Positions 18,307 to 27,220 of a stretch of DNA of 64,000 bases are shown here, piece after piece. Positions within the stretch are counted from its first letter, which is position 1; the number at the start of each line of letters is the position of its first letter. Source of the DNA: Saprospiraceae bacterium (GTDB taxonomy: Bacteria; Bacteroidota; Bacteroidia; Chitinophagales; Saprospiraceae); NCBI GenBank assembly GCA_016711125.1, contig JADJTQ010000005.1, positions 744,001-808,000 on the forward strand, given 5' to 3'. The notes beneath the pieces are model-generated. The model searched no databases. It was not told where the DNA came from and saw only the letters and a program-made list of their open reading frames with translations. Both the position numbers and the translations under genes were made by a program.

Positions 18307-21306
18307 GTGGGATCAAATGCGGTAGTCCTGACGGTAACGGATGTAAACGGAAATGTTTCGACATGCAATTCCACCGTGACGGTGGAAGACAATGTTGCAC
18401 CCATTGCTGTATGTCAAGACATTACGGTACAATTGGATGGTAGTGGACTTGCGAGTATAACAGCAATTCAAATCGACAATGGTTCGACTGACAATTGCGG
18501 GATTGCTAGCCTGGCCATAGACATCAGTAGTTTTGATTGTTCTGATGTGGGATCAAATGCGGTAGTCCTGACGGTAACGGATGTAAACGGAAATGTTTCG
18601 ACATGCAATTCCACCGTGACGGTGGAAGACAATGTTGCACCCATTGCTGTATGTCAAGACATTACGGTACAATTGGATGGTAGTGGACTTGCGAGTATAA
18701 CAGCAATTCAAATCGACAATGGTTCGACTGACAATTGCGGGATTGCTAGCATGGCCATAGACATCAGTAGTTTTGATTGTTCTGATGTGGGATCAAATGC
18801 GGTAGTCCTGACGGTAACGGATGTAAACGGAAATGTTTCGACATGCAATTCCACCGTGACGGTGGAAGACAATGTTGCACCCATTGCTGTATGTCAAGAC
18901 ATTACGGTACAATTGGATGGTAGTGGACTTGCGAGTATAACAGCAATTCAAATCGACAATGGTTCGACTGACAATTGCGGGATTGCTAGTCTGGCCATAG
19001 ACATCAGTAGTTTTGATTGTTCTGATGTGGGATCAAATGCGGTAGTCCTGACGGTAACGGATGTAAACGGAAATGTTTCGACATGCAATTCCACCGTGAC
19101 GGTGGAAGACAATGTTGCACCCATTGCTGTATGTCAAGACATTACGGTACAATTGGATGGCAGTGGACTTGCGAGTATAACAGCAATTCAAATCGACAAT
19201 GGTTCGACTGACAATTGCGGGATTGCTAGTCTGGCCATAGACATCAGTAGTTTTGATTGTTCTGATGTGGGATCAAATGCGGTAGTCCTGACGATAACGG
19301 ATGTAAACGGAAATGTTTCGACATGCAATTCCACCGTGACGGTGGAAGACAATGTTGCACCCATTGCTGTATGTCAAGATATTACGGTACAATTGGATGG
19401 TAGTGGACTTGCGAGTATAACAGCAATTCAAATCGACAATGGTTCGACTGACAATTGCGGGATTGCTAGCCTGGCCATAGACATCAGTAGTTTTGATTGT
19501 TCTGATGTGGGATCAAATGCGGTAGTCCTGACGGTAACGGATGTAAACGGAAATGTTTCGACATGCAATTCCACCGTGACGGTGGAAGACAATGTTGCAC
19601 CCATTGCTGTATGTCAAGACATTACGGTACAATTGGATGGCAGTGGACTTGCGAGTATAACAGCAATTCAAATCGACAATGGTTCGACTGACAATTGCGG
19701 GATTGCTAGTCTGTCCATAGACATCAGTAGTTTTGATTGTTCTGATGTGGGATCAAATGCGGTAGTCCTGACGGTAACGGATGTAAACGGAAATGTTTCG
19801 ACATGTAATTCCACCGTGACGGTGGAAGACGATGTTGCACCCCTCGGATCTTTCCCATCACCTATCATCGGTATCGAAAGCTGCCAACCATTACAACAAG
19901 AGGTCGAAGCAGCATTTGACGAATCTTATGCAGTCTCTACTTACACGGACAATTGTAGTAGCGAGTTGAGTGCCACTTTAACCGGAACTGAAATTCTGGG
20001 CAGCAATTGCAGCTGGCAGGTGAATTATACCTACACTGTGTTCGATGAAAATGGGAATGGACTGATAAATCAAATATATACAGTTCAGGGTAGTGACCAA
20101 ACAACACCTATCCTCACCCCTCCATCTGAACCTGTCCTTTTTGATGTAGGCGCATTTGCCAACTGTACAGCCACTTTGCCTGATTTCACAAGCCTGGTCT
20201 CCGTTGACGATTGCAGTCAAGTTACATTGACTCAGTTAGCTCCTAACCAACCTGGGACTATTGTTATTGGCTATGGTAATGATATCACGATTGAGGTAAT
20301 GGCAGAAGATGAATGCGGTCATACCGCGATGACTTCTTTTACAGTTCAATTAGTAGATGAAACTGCCCCGCAAACCATATGTCAGATTGAAGCCGTTAAT
20401 CTTGCGCTAGATGCAAGTGGAGATGCAACGCTGACACCAGCTATGATTGATGCTGGTAGTTTTGACAACTGTTCAGCTATCCAATTGTCCTTGGACCAAA
20501 CGAGTTTCTCCTGTTCGGATGTGGGAATCCAGACTGTTACTCTGACGGCAATAGATGCCTCTGGAAATTCCTCCGCCTGTACAGCTCAGGTCAATGTTAT
20601 GGACAATACAGCACCTGCGTTGACTTGTTTAGGTGATATTACTGTACCAAAAGGAGCCACTTGCTCAGCGATGATGCCGAATGTGACTTCAAATGTTACA
20701 ATCAATGAAGCTTGTGGTGTAGCCTCTGTGACTCAATCAGTGGCAGTTGGAACCATCATTGGAGCAATGACGACATCGGTATCACAGACGTTGACTGTAG
20801 TCGATATAAATGGCAATTCAAGTACTTGTTCTTTCAACGTCCTGTTTGTTGATCAAACTGCACCAGTGATCAATGGATGTCCTGCGAATATTTCTTTAGA
20901 TACTGATCCTGGCATGTGTACTACTACGGCAACTTGGATCGAACCTACAGCAACGGACAATTGCACTCAACTTGGGCCTGTGGTGTGGACGAAATCGCAC
21001 CTTCCCGGTTCTCAGTTCAGTGCAGGCGTGACGACAGTGACCTACACTGCCACAGATGCTTCAGGAAACTCTAGCACATGTATTTTTACGGTTACAGTTA
21101 TTGATGATGAGTCTCCTGTAATGCCCGTTCTTGCTGACATCACCGTCGATTGTGATGATGCCCTGGTGGCACCGACCACCACAGATAACTGTGCCGGTAC
21201 GGTCACTGGTACTACAACCGATGTGTTGAGTTTTGTGGAGGGAGGTACTACGACGATCGAATGGACATTTGATGATGGCAATGGCAACAGTACCACTGCC
21301 ATGTAG
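18307..21306 (+). CDS. Giant-gene segment 8: D repeats 14-20, HYR block, first E repeat
   Basis: Open segment of 999 residues. After D unit 20 comes a Cys-containing domain (about 19860-20100; ESCQPLQQEVEAAF, TYTDNCSSELSATLTG, NCSWQVNYTYTVFDENG) distantly like the 96-residue repeat of the protein at 36487. Several HYR domains follow (LPDFTSLVSVDDCSQVTLTQ, DITVPKGATCSAMMPNVTS, INGCPANISLDTDPGMC), then E unit 1. It ends at an in-frame TAG (21304-21306) where sister units have CAG in ATGCAGGTGTA. A single C-to-T difference therefore interrupts the frame here, not an indel. Confidence 0.6.
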   Translation: MGSNAVVLTVTDVNGNVSTCNSTVTVEDNVAPIAVCQDITVQLDGSGLASITAIQIDNGSTDNCGIASLAIDISSFDCSDVGSNAVVLTVTDVNGNVSTCNSTVTVEDNVAPIAVCQDITVQLDGSGLASITAIQIDNGSTDNCGIASMAIDISSFDCSDVGSNAVVLTVTDVNGNVSTCNSTVTVEDNVAPIAVCQDITVQLDGSGLASITAIQIDNGSTDNCGIASLAIDISSFDCSDVGSNAVVLTVTDVNGNVSTCNSTVTVEDNVAPIAVCQDITVQLDGSGLASITAIQIDNGSTDNCGIASLAIDISSFDCSDVGSNAVVLTITDVNGNVSTCNSTVTVEDNVAPIAVCQDITVQLDGSGLASITAIQIDNGSTDNCGIASLAIDISSFDCSDVGSNAVVLTVTDVNGNVSTCNSTVTVEDNVAPIAVCQDITVQLDGSGLASITAIQIDNGSTDNCGIASLSIDISSFDCSDVGSNAVVLTVTDVNGNVSTCNSTVTVEDDVAPLGSFPSPIIGIESCQPLQQEVEAAFDESYAVSTYTDNCSSELSATLTGTEILGSNCSWQVNYTYTVFDENGNGLINQIYTVQGSDQTTPILTPPSEPVLFDVGAFANCTATLPDFTSLVSVDDCSQVTLTQLAPNQPGTIVIGYGNDITIEVMAEDECGHTAMTSFTVQLVDETAPQTICQIEAVNLALDASGDATLTPAMIDAGSFDNCSAIQLSLDQTSFSCSDVGIQTVTLTAIDASGNSSACTAQVNVMDNTAPALTCLGDITVPKGATCSAMMPNVTSNVTINEACGVASVTQSVAVGTIIGAMTTSVSQTLTVVDINGNSSTCSFNVLFVDQTAPVINGCPANISLDTDPGMCTTTATWIEPTATDNCTQLGPVVWTKSHLPGSQFSAGVTTVTYTATDASGNSSTCIFTVTVIDDESPVMPVLADITVDCDDALVAPTTTDNCAGTVTGTTTDVLSFVEGGTTTIEWTFDDGNGNSTTAM

Positions 21307-22430
21307 GTGTACAATTATGATGATGTGACGCCACCGGAGACACCGGTATTGGGTTCTGTCACAATTGATTGCGAAGGAGTTCTGATAGCTCCTACGACCA
21401 CTGATGTTTGCGCGGGAGTTATTACCGGTACAACAATGGACGTATTGGATTTTGTGGAAGGAGGCAGTACCACCATTACCTGGACCTTCAGCGATGGCAA
21501 TGGCAATAGTACCTCAGCTATGCAGGTGTATAATTATGATGATGTAACGCCACCAATGACACCGACCTTGTCGCCAGTGACGGTGGATTGCGAAGGCATC
21601 TTGACAGCACCGATGACAACAGATGTCTGTGCTGGTCCGATCACAGGCACGACAACAGATGTGTTGAGTTTTGTGGAAGGCAGCAGCACGACGATCGAAT
21701 GGACATTTGATGATGGTAATGGCAATAGTACCTCAGCTATGCAAGTGTACAACTACGATGATGTGACACCACCGGTGACTCCAATCTTGTCGCCAGTGAC
21801 GGTCGATTGTGAAGGCACTTTGATACCGCCAACCACCACAGACAATTGTGTAGGTATAGTTACTGGCTCGACCACCGACGAATTGGATTTTGTTGAACCG
21901 GGCAGCACGGAAATTACCTGGACCTTCGATGATGGTAATGGCAACTCGACTATGGCAACCCAGATGTACATTTACGATGATGTCACTGCACCCATTACAC
22001 CGACCATTGATCCGGTTACCGTAGATTGCGATCCGAACCTCGCCACACCTGTGACGTTTGATGTCTGCGCTGGGATGATTGCAGGTACCATGCCTGGAGG
22101 TTTGGTCTTCGTGGACGGTACAACGGTCACCGTCACCTGGACATTTAATGATGGCAATGGAAATTCAACTACGACCGATCAAATGGTGACCTTTGATGAT
22201 GCCATCGATCCGGTACCTGATCTTGCGACTCTTCCGGATATCACTACAGAGTGTGAGGTCACCGGATTGACTCCACCAAGCGCTACCGATGTGTGTGCTG
22301 GAGCAATCACAGGCACGCACAATGCTCTTCTACCTATCACTACACAAGGCACCACAGTTGTTACATGGACCTATGATGATGGAAATGGCAATATGGCAAC
22401 TCAAACACAAAATGTCGTAATCGATGATGT
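21105..22430 (+). repeat. Tandem array E: about 6 units of 219 bp
   Basis: Units of 73 residues contain YNYDDVTPP, VTVDCEG, TTTD.CAG.ITGTT, LSFVEG and TTI.WTF.DGNGNST. Period 219 bp is seen from the GATGATGT(G/A)AC landmarks at about 21319, 21538, 21757 and 21976. The first and last units are the most diverged, unlike arrays A and D. Confidence 0.82.
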
Positions 22431-22728
22431 TACGCCGCCTACATTGGGCAACTGTCCATCAGATCAATCAGTCACTCCATCCACTATCACTTGCTCTTAC
22501 CTACATGGTGATGCAAGCTGGGATGTGACTGCCACGGATAATTGTGGAGCCACCGTGTATTACACACTAAGTGGTGCAACATCCAGCATGACGAATGAAT
22601 TCACAACCTTAGATGGTGTCGAGTTTAGTGAGGGTGTCACTACTATTACAGTCATTGCGATTGATATCGGCGATAACCCTTCATCCTCCTGTCAATTTTA
22701 CGGTTACCGTAATCTCAGTGGAACTTGA
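21307..22728 (+). CDS. Giant-gene segment 9: E repeats and HYR domain
   Basis: Same frame as the preceding segment, directly after the TAG, so removing that stop would fuse them. It contains E units 2-6 and most of an HYR domain (LGNCPSDQSVTPSTITCSYL, ATDNCGATVYYTLSG). It leaves frame near 22698, where CAATTTTACG has one T more than the expected CAATTTACG; the strand FTVTV then continues in the next frame. Confidence 0.58.
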   Translation: MYNYDDVTPPETPVLGSVTIDCEGVLIAPTTTDVCAGVITGTTMDVLDFVEGGSTTITWTFSDGNGNSTSAMQVYNYDDVTPPMTPTLSPVTVDCEGILTAPMTTDVCAGPITGTTTDVLSFVEGSSTTIEWTFDDGNGNSTSAMQVYNYDDVTPPVTPILSPVTVDCEGTLIPPTTTDNCVGIVTGSTTDELDFVEPGSTEITWTFDDGNGNSTMATQMYIYDDVTAPITPTIDPVTVDCDPNLATPVTFDVCAGMIAGTMPGGLVFVDGTTVTVTWTFNDGNGNSTTTDQMVTFDDAIDPVPDLATLPDITTECEVTGLTPPSATDVCAGAITGTHNALLPITTQGTTVVTWTYDDGNGNMATQTQNVVIDDVTPPTLGNCPSDQSVTPSTITCSYLHGDASWDVTATDNCGATVYYTLSGATSSMTNEFTTLDGVEFSEGVTTITVIAIDIGDNPSSSCQFYGYRNLSGT

Positions 22729-23386
22729 TATTCCCGTGGTGGTTCACAATGAATGTCATGGTGCTACAGAGGGTAGCATTCAAATATCACCTCTTACTGG
22801 TACAGCTCCATTCAGTTATGTGATTACCTCCGGCCCAACTATCAATGTGACCGGGGCAAGTACGGGCCTCTTCACGGATTTAGCTACGGGATCGTACGAT
22901 ATTATGGTGACTGATGCGAGTGGTTGTACCAAAGAAATATTGGGTATTACGGTTGATGAACCACCGAGTGATGCAGTCAATATCGTGGTTGCATCTTCGA
23001 CGCCAACCGGGACATTCTTCCTTACCGATGGAGTGCAACATGAAATCATTTATACCCTTACCGAGATCGGTGGAAGCTCTGCAACCTCAGCTGAAATTAG
23101 AATTCCCAAGGCGGTCGCAGGTGAGTATGCGCTGACTTTTGACGCAAACGCTCCCATGACGAATAATGCTGACTATGATGTTGATGATAACGATGAATTC
23201 TATCTGAAATTAGTCTTAAAAGATGGTTTGGAAATTCCATGCTCAGGCCAGAGCAAAGTTTCCATAAGAATGACGAGACAAACGGTGAATGAATCTAATT
23301 TCCCATTGACTACCATTGTTGTCAGTGTTGCCCAGGAGGCCAACAATCTGGATAACGGTGTCGTCAGTAACATCATATTTGACTAA
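22613..23386 (+). CDS. Giant-gene segment 10: SprB-like repeat and terminal domain
   Basis: The usable part begins at about 22699. A SprB-type repeat (HNECHGATEGSIQISPLTG, YVITSG, GLFTDLATGSYDIMVTDASG) is followed by about 130 residues of a beta-rich terminal domain that I do not recognise (FFLTDGVQHEIIYTLTEIGG, AEIRIPKAVAGEYALTFD, VSNIIFD at the end). Neither a T9SS type A or gliding-type C-terminal domain nor the coathanger-like module is present, unlike every other large exported protein here. The next gene starts 18 bp after the stop, so the two are probably one transcript. Confidence 0.62.
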   Translation: MVSSLVRVSLLLQSLRLISAITLHPPVNFTVTVISVELDIPVVVHNECHGATEGSIQISPLTGTAPFSYVITSGPTINVTGASTGLFTDLATGSYDIMVTDASGCTKEILGITVDEPPSDAVNIVVASSTPTGTFFLTDGVQHEIIYTLTEIGGSSATSAEIRIPKAVAGEYALTFDANAPMTNNADYDVDDNDEFYLKLVLKDGLEIPCSGQSKVSIRMTRQTVNESNFPLTTIVVSVAQEANNLDNGVVSNIIFD

Positions 23387-23404
23387 TTCCCAAAACCATC
23401 AATC

Positions 23405-26007
23405 ATGAAAGCACAACAGCTAAACATAGTAGAAATGCCAAGATTTTTTAAACTTTCCAGCTCAAATCGGATACCTGTGACAATTAGTAATTTTATTGCC
23501 ATTATTGGCTTGATTTTAGTCGCGCAGTGGTCCAATGCACAAAGTGATCCAGGTGTTGGATCTATAGCCATTTTGGATCTGGATAATAATCCCGTTGCGG
23601 CCAGTCAATTGAAAAAGAATGGCACCTATAAACTTCGCCTTCAGGTTGGGAATTATTCGACCAATATTCTGCACGCAGGTTGTGCTGAAGTACGGGTAGG
23701 ATTAGGTTCTTTATTTGAGCTTGAAGAGAATTTCGATTTGAGTACGGCCCCTCTTAGCAATCTATATGATTGGACTATATTTACCGGTTTCGGACAGGTG
23801 GAAATCGTCGGAGAATTGCTGGTTGATATTGGAAATGTTCTTGGCAATGCAGAATTTGAGATTACGGCCATTGACGATGTTGGAAATTCGACTTTCAATA
23901 CATCTTTTAAATTGAACGGAGGTGGTGGTTGTACGGATTCTGAAACAAACCTCAGTAACAACATTGCTAACCTTCAATATGGGGTGCAAAATCCCTGGCC
24001 ATCACCTGCAAGGATGCGACAGTTTACCTCGATGAAAATGGTATGGCGACTTTCGACGAAAATGATGTAGTAGATACTCACATGGATATGACTGGGACGG
24101 GCGTTTTTACTTTTGATCCGGCAAGTCCGCTTGACTGCTCTGTCGCTGGGACCACCGTAGAGGTAACGGTGACACTGACAGACGCACTGGGAAATTCGGA
24201 ATCTTGTCCGGCGATGGTTACGGTGCTGGATGAAATTGATCCTGCCATCACTTGTCCCGATGGTGGCACTCTAAGTCCTGCTGCCAATTGTGAGATCACT
24301 ATACCTGACTACACAAATTTGGTTACGACGGATGACAATTGTGGTACAGTAACAGTGACCCAAAGTCCTGAAGCTGGCTCTACCCAAACTGTAGTTGATG
24401 GACAGACGGTTACAGTGACTTTGACGGCCGATGATGGCAACGGCAATACGGCAAATTGTGATGTCACAATTACGGTTGAAGATAATGCGCCACCTATGAT
24501 TACTTGCCCGAATGGTGGCTCGCTAAATCCAGCTGCCAATTGTGAGATCACTATACCTGACTACACAGCTTTGGCTACGACGGATGACAATTGTGGTATG
24601 GTAACGGTGACCCAAAGTCCGGAAGCTGGCTCTACCCAAACTGTTGTTGATGGACAGACGGTTACAGTGACTTTGACGGCCGATGATGGCAATGGCAATA
24701 TTGCAAATTGCGACGTCACAATTACGGTTGAAGACAATACACCACCAATGATTACTTGCCCGGATGGTGGCGCCCTAAATCCAGCTGCCAACTGTGAGAT
24801 CACCATACCTGACTACGACTTTGGCTTCGACGGATGACAATTGTGGTACGGTAACAGTGACCCAAAGTCCTGAAGCTGGCTCTACCCAAACTGTAGTTGA
24901 TGGACAGACGGTTACAGTGACTTTGACGGCCGATGATGGCAACGGCAATACGGCAAATTGTGATGTCACAATTACGGTTGAAGATAATGCGCCACCTATG
25001 ATTACTTGCCCGGATGGCGGCACCCTAAATCCAGCTGCCAATTGTGAGATCACTATACCTGACTACACAGCTTTGGCAACTACTGATGACAATTGCGGTA
25101 CGGTAACGGTGACCCAAAGTCCAGAAGCTGGCTCTACCCAAACTGTGGTTGATGGGCAGACGGTTACAGTGACTCTGACAGCGGATGATGGCAATGGCAA
25201 TACTGCAAATTGCGATGTCACAATTACGATTGAAGACAATGCGCCACCTATGATTGCCTGCCCGGATGGTGGCACCCTAAATCCTGCTGCCAACTGTGAG
25301 ATCATTATACCAGACTACACAACTTTGGCTACAACGGATGACAATTGTGGTACAGTAACCGTGACCCAAAGTCCTGAAGCTGGCTCTACCCAAACTGTGG
25401 TTGATGGACAGACGGTTACAGTGACTTTGACGGCCGATGATGGCAACGGCAATACGGCAAATTGTGATGTCACTATTACGGTTGAAGACAATACAGCACC
25501 TATCGCCATCTGTCAAAACATCGAGATCAATCTGGAAGGCGATGCCGGTACCGCTTCCATTACGGCCGAGCAAATTGATAATGGCTCTTATGATAATTGT
25601 GAATCAGTTACGCTAAGTTTGGATGTCACTGAATTTGATTGTTCTCATGTCGGGCAACAAGTTGTTACCTTGACAGTCACCGATGAGGCGGGAAATAGCA
25701 GCACTTGTCAAGCGACCGTCACTGTTAATGAATCACCGGCCTGCGTGGACCCCTATGCCGATTGCACACCAATCATGTTCGTCAATGCTGCTTTCCTGGC
25801 TAATGATCCTCACCAAATGCTTTTAGAGCCGGAATGAAACTACTGTCAGCTGGCATTATCACAAGCGGTGAAGAAATTGATTTCAGAGCAGGCGAGGAGG
25901 TGGAATTGCTTCCGGGATTTGAAGTGCAGCAAAATGGGATATTAACAGTTACTATCCAGGATTGTATTCTCGCTGGCATTATCAATGAAGCAAAAATTAA
26001 AGAATAA
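23405..26007 (+). CDS. Secreted HYR-repeat protein with coathanger-like C-terminal module, partner of the giant gene (frameshifted)
   Basis: About 867 residues when three small frame breaks are repaired (near 23985; 24814, where GACTACACAGCTTTGG is two bases short; and 25821-25824, CTTTTAGAG with one T fewer). A signal peptide (NFIAIIGLILVAQWSNAQS) ends near residue 47. An N-terminal beta domain (VGSIAILDLDNNPVAASQLK, YKLRLQVGN) of about 180 residues resembles no family I can name. Then come five 84-residue HYR units (residues about 276-696), one D-type HYR domain (AICQNIEINLEGDAGT) and the coathanger-like module (FLANDPHQML, GIITSGEEIDFRAGEEVELL, TVTIQDC). It starts 18 bp after the giant gene and is followed by a hairpin and LuxR copy 2. 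Confidence 0.75.
24232..25491 (+). repeat. Tandem array F: 5 units of 252 bp
   Basis: The landmark TGTGAGATCA is at 24289, 24541, 24793 and 25043, with a TGTGAGATCATT variant at 25295. Steps are 252, 252, 250 (two-base deletion) and 252. Units of 84 residues contain CPDGGTLNPAANCEITIPDY, TTDDNCGTVTVTQSPEAGST and DGQTVTVTLTADDGNGNTAN, a canonical HYR layout. Confidence 0.9.
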
Positions 26008-26043
26008 AATAAATAAACATCATCAATTGCAAATTTGGAGATA

Positions 26044-26078
26044 GCAGTTCCGGTAGATTAAATATCTACCGGAACTGC
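26044..26078 (+). terminator. Perfect 15-bp hairpin between surface-protein gene and luxR-like gene
   Basis: Arms GCAGTTCCGGTAGAT (26044-26058) and ATCTACCGGAACTGC (26064-26078) pair perfectly around the 5-nt loop TAAAT. No T run follows, so it is not a textbook terminator; attenuation, mRNA stabilisation or protein binding are alternatives. It is in the same place relative to its neighbours as the hairpin at 2795-2844 but differs in sequence. Confidence 0.62.
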
Positions 26079-26106
26079 ATTCAATCATAAAGTCATAGTT
26101 GAAAAA

Positions 26107-26364
26107 ATGAATGCCATGCCACAGCAAGTGATTGACGGAAAGCAAATAGGTAGAACAAGACTTTTAGTCACCAGCCGGGAAAATGAAATTCTGGATCTGA
26201 TTTCTCTTGGATTTTCAACAGATGAAATTGCCGAAGACCTATTTCTGAGTTCTGAAACTGTTAGAACTCATCGAAAATCGCTTTTACAAAAATTCAAAGC
26301 ACGAAATACTGCACAACTGATTCGGATTGCCTTTGAGTTTGGTGTGCTAAGAGTCAGTCTATAA
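26107..26364 (+). CDS. Stand-alone LuxR/GerE-type helix-turn-helix protein (copy 2)
   Basis: An 85-residue single-domain protein: LVTSRENEILDLISLGFSTD, EIAEDLFLSSETVRTHRKS, LLQKFKARNTAQLIRIAFEF. It has the conserved Thr-Val-Arg recognition helix and the Asn before the last helix typical of LuxR-family domains, and no sensor domain. It begins 99 bp after the coathanger-module gene 23405-26007. A second in-frame ATG three codons in (26116) is an alternative start. High similarity to copies 1 and 3, at roughly 23 kb and 10 kb distance, points to duplication of a unit made of a surface-protein 3' end plus the regulator. Confidence 0.88.
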   Translation: MNAMPQQVIDGKQIGRTRLLVTSRENEILDLISLGFSTDEIAEDLFLSSETVRTHRKSLLQKFKARNTAQLIRIAFEFGVLRVSL

Positions 26365-27220
26365 GAATCCGAGTGTATGGTTTAAGAAAGATCTATTTCG
26401 GTTTATTGGGGAGACACTATCAATTATTCTCCCGACATGCTCAGATGCCTATTGAATAATTGGCAGATACTTTTTCAGTGCACTATTGTCTAATCCTGCC
26501 CTTTCAATTAAGGGCTCTGGGCACTTTCTCGGACTAGGTGTCGCACTTTGTGCAGGGCAAATGAGTCAAGCCAAGGGTGACACCTTTTCGTTTGCGATCT
26601 GTAGAAGAGAGAGCAGAATTTACATTCTGCGGCTTTGCAGACCGAAGGTGTTTCGACTGCTCGCCGGGTTGTGATGAGAGAGAACAATCTCCATAGCAGC
26701 AATAAGCGTTGATCGCACTATTATTCAAGAGTCATTTTTTTAGCAAAATAGACTTAGATATATTACTTGTCCAACAGATCTGAATATGGAAGTTACGTAT
26801 CAGATTAAGATCAAGATTAGATGTTGATGCCTCCAATTATCGAGATTATAAAATGAAGTATTTTACGATTCGGATCTGACTATAAGATCGACGATTACCG
26901 TGGTAATGTCAAACAGCATGTTCATTTTATTTATTAGTAGTTGGAAACGATCAATCAGACCAAGGCGATCAATCGATCCCGGAGATAATAGAGTATTTTT
27001 AAGATTAGTCAGGCAAGCACCCAAAAATGCTGGAATAGATGAATTTATTTTTTTTTAATCCAACCTGCTATAAGCTGGAGCTCAATATGTATTCGATCTT
27101 TTTGCATCAACAAATCCAAAAAGTGACGGTAAATATTTGAATCAGTTTGTAAATGGGTCAGTGCATGAGTAGAATATCAAGTTAAATTAGCTAATTTACC
27201 TCACGACCAACACCATCATC
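26365..27220. other. Intergenic region, 856 bp
   Basis: Contains one copy of the interspersed hairpin repeat (26571-26640) in an otherwise AT-rich sequence. The region probably includes the leader and promoter of the gene at 27221. A short open frame at 26486-26674 falls on the repeat and I do not consider it a gene. No RNA gene was recognised. Confidence 0.5.
26571..26640 (+). repeat. Interspersed hairpin repeat, copy 1
   Basis: AAGGGTGACACCTTTTCG is followed by a spacer and then GCAGAATTTACATTCTGC (26613-26630; stem GCAGAAT/ATTCTGC around TTAC), then GGCTTTGCAG. The same two-part arrangement recurs at 32859-33070 and 39848-40024, and the hairpin alone at 61535-61552. It may be a REP-like extragenic palindrome. 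Confidence 0.7.

Larger units (their letters stand above)
15028..19825 (+). repeat. Tandem array D: 20 units of 240 bp
   Basis: The motif starting GAAGACAATGTTGCACCC recurs every 240 bp from about 15030; the twenty-first, degenerate occurrence near 19826 marks the end. Each unit encodes 80 residues (VEDNVAPIAVCQDITVQLDG, STDNCGIASL, DISSFDCSDVG, TDVNGNVSTCNSTVT). Units differ at only a few sites: GGC/GGT in DGSG, AGC/AGT, ACC/GCC giving Thr/Ala, TCT/TCA, and occasional others. The measured span is 4 bp short of 20 x 240, exactly the three small deletions seen. Confidence 0.93.
5091..23386 (+). pseudogene. Giant tandem-repeat HYR/Ig-like surface protein gene (SprB-like end), interrupted by frameshifts
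   Basis: Continuous homology in changing frames runs for about 18 kb (over 6000 residues). Order: A repeats (about 90 aa x12), two HYR domains, B repeats (97 aa x10), HYR and Ig-like domains, C repeats (91 aa x6), Ig/PKD/HYR, D repeats (80 aa x20), a mixed HYR block, E repeats (73 aa x about 6), a SprB-type repeat near 22735-22970 and an unrecognised terminal domain ending at 23386. Frame changes lie near 5331, 6000-6020, 6561, 6579, 6829, 6921, 7216, 9138, 13673, 16056, 17176-17182, 18213 and 22698, with an in-frame TAG at 21304-21306. No start codon with a signal peptide is visible; the frame opens at 5091 after a stop. Because unrelated housekeeping genes here carry similar indels, the gene may be intact in the organism. 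The likely role is an adhesin or other surface filament. Readable segments are listed separately. Confidence 0.75.

Noticed and set aside
15028..19825. Regular repeats reminiscent of a CRISPR array
   Set aside because: The units are 240 bp of contiguous coding sequence without unique spacers, and there are no cas genes nearby.
2795..26078. The two 15-bp hairpins as a common operator for the LuxR proteins
   Set aside because: The arm sequences differ (GGAGAAAATCAGTTG and GCAGTTCCGGTAGAT), sharing only CAGTT, so near-identical DNA-binding domains are unlikely to recognise both as the same site.
26486..26674. Short open frame with RESRIYILRL
   Set aside because: It lies on the interspersed hairpin repeat; the same peptide arises from other copies (39694-39930, 39911-40102) with different surroundings and no start-site signals.
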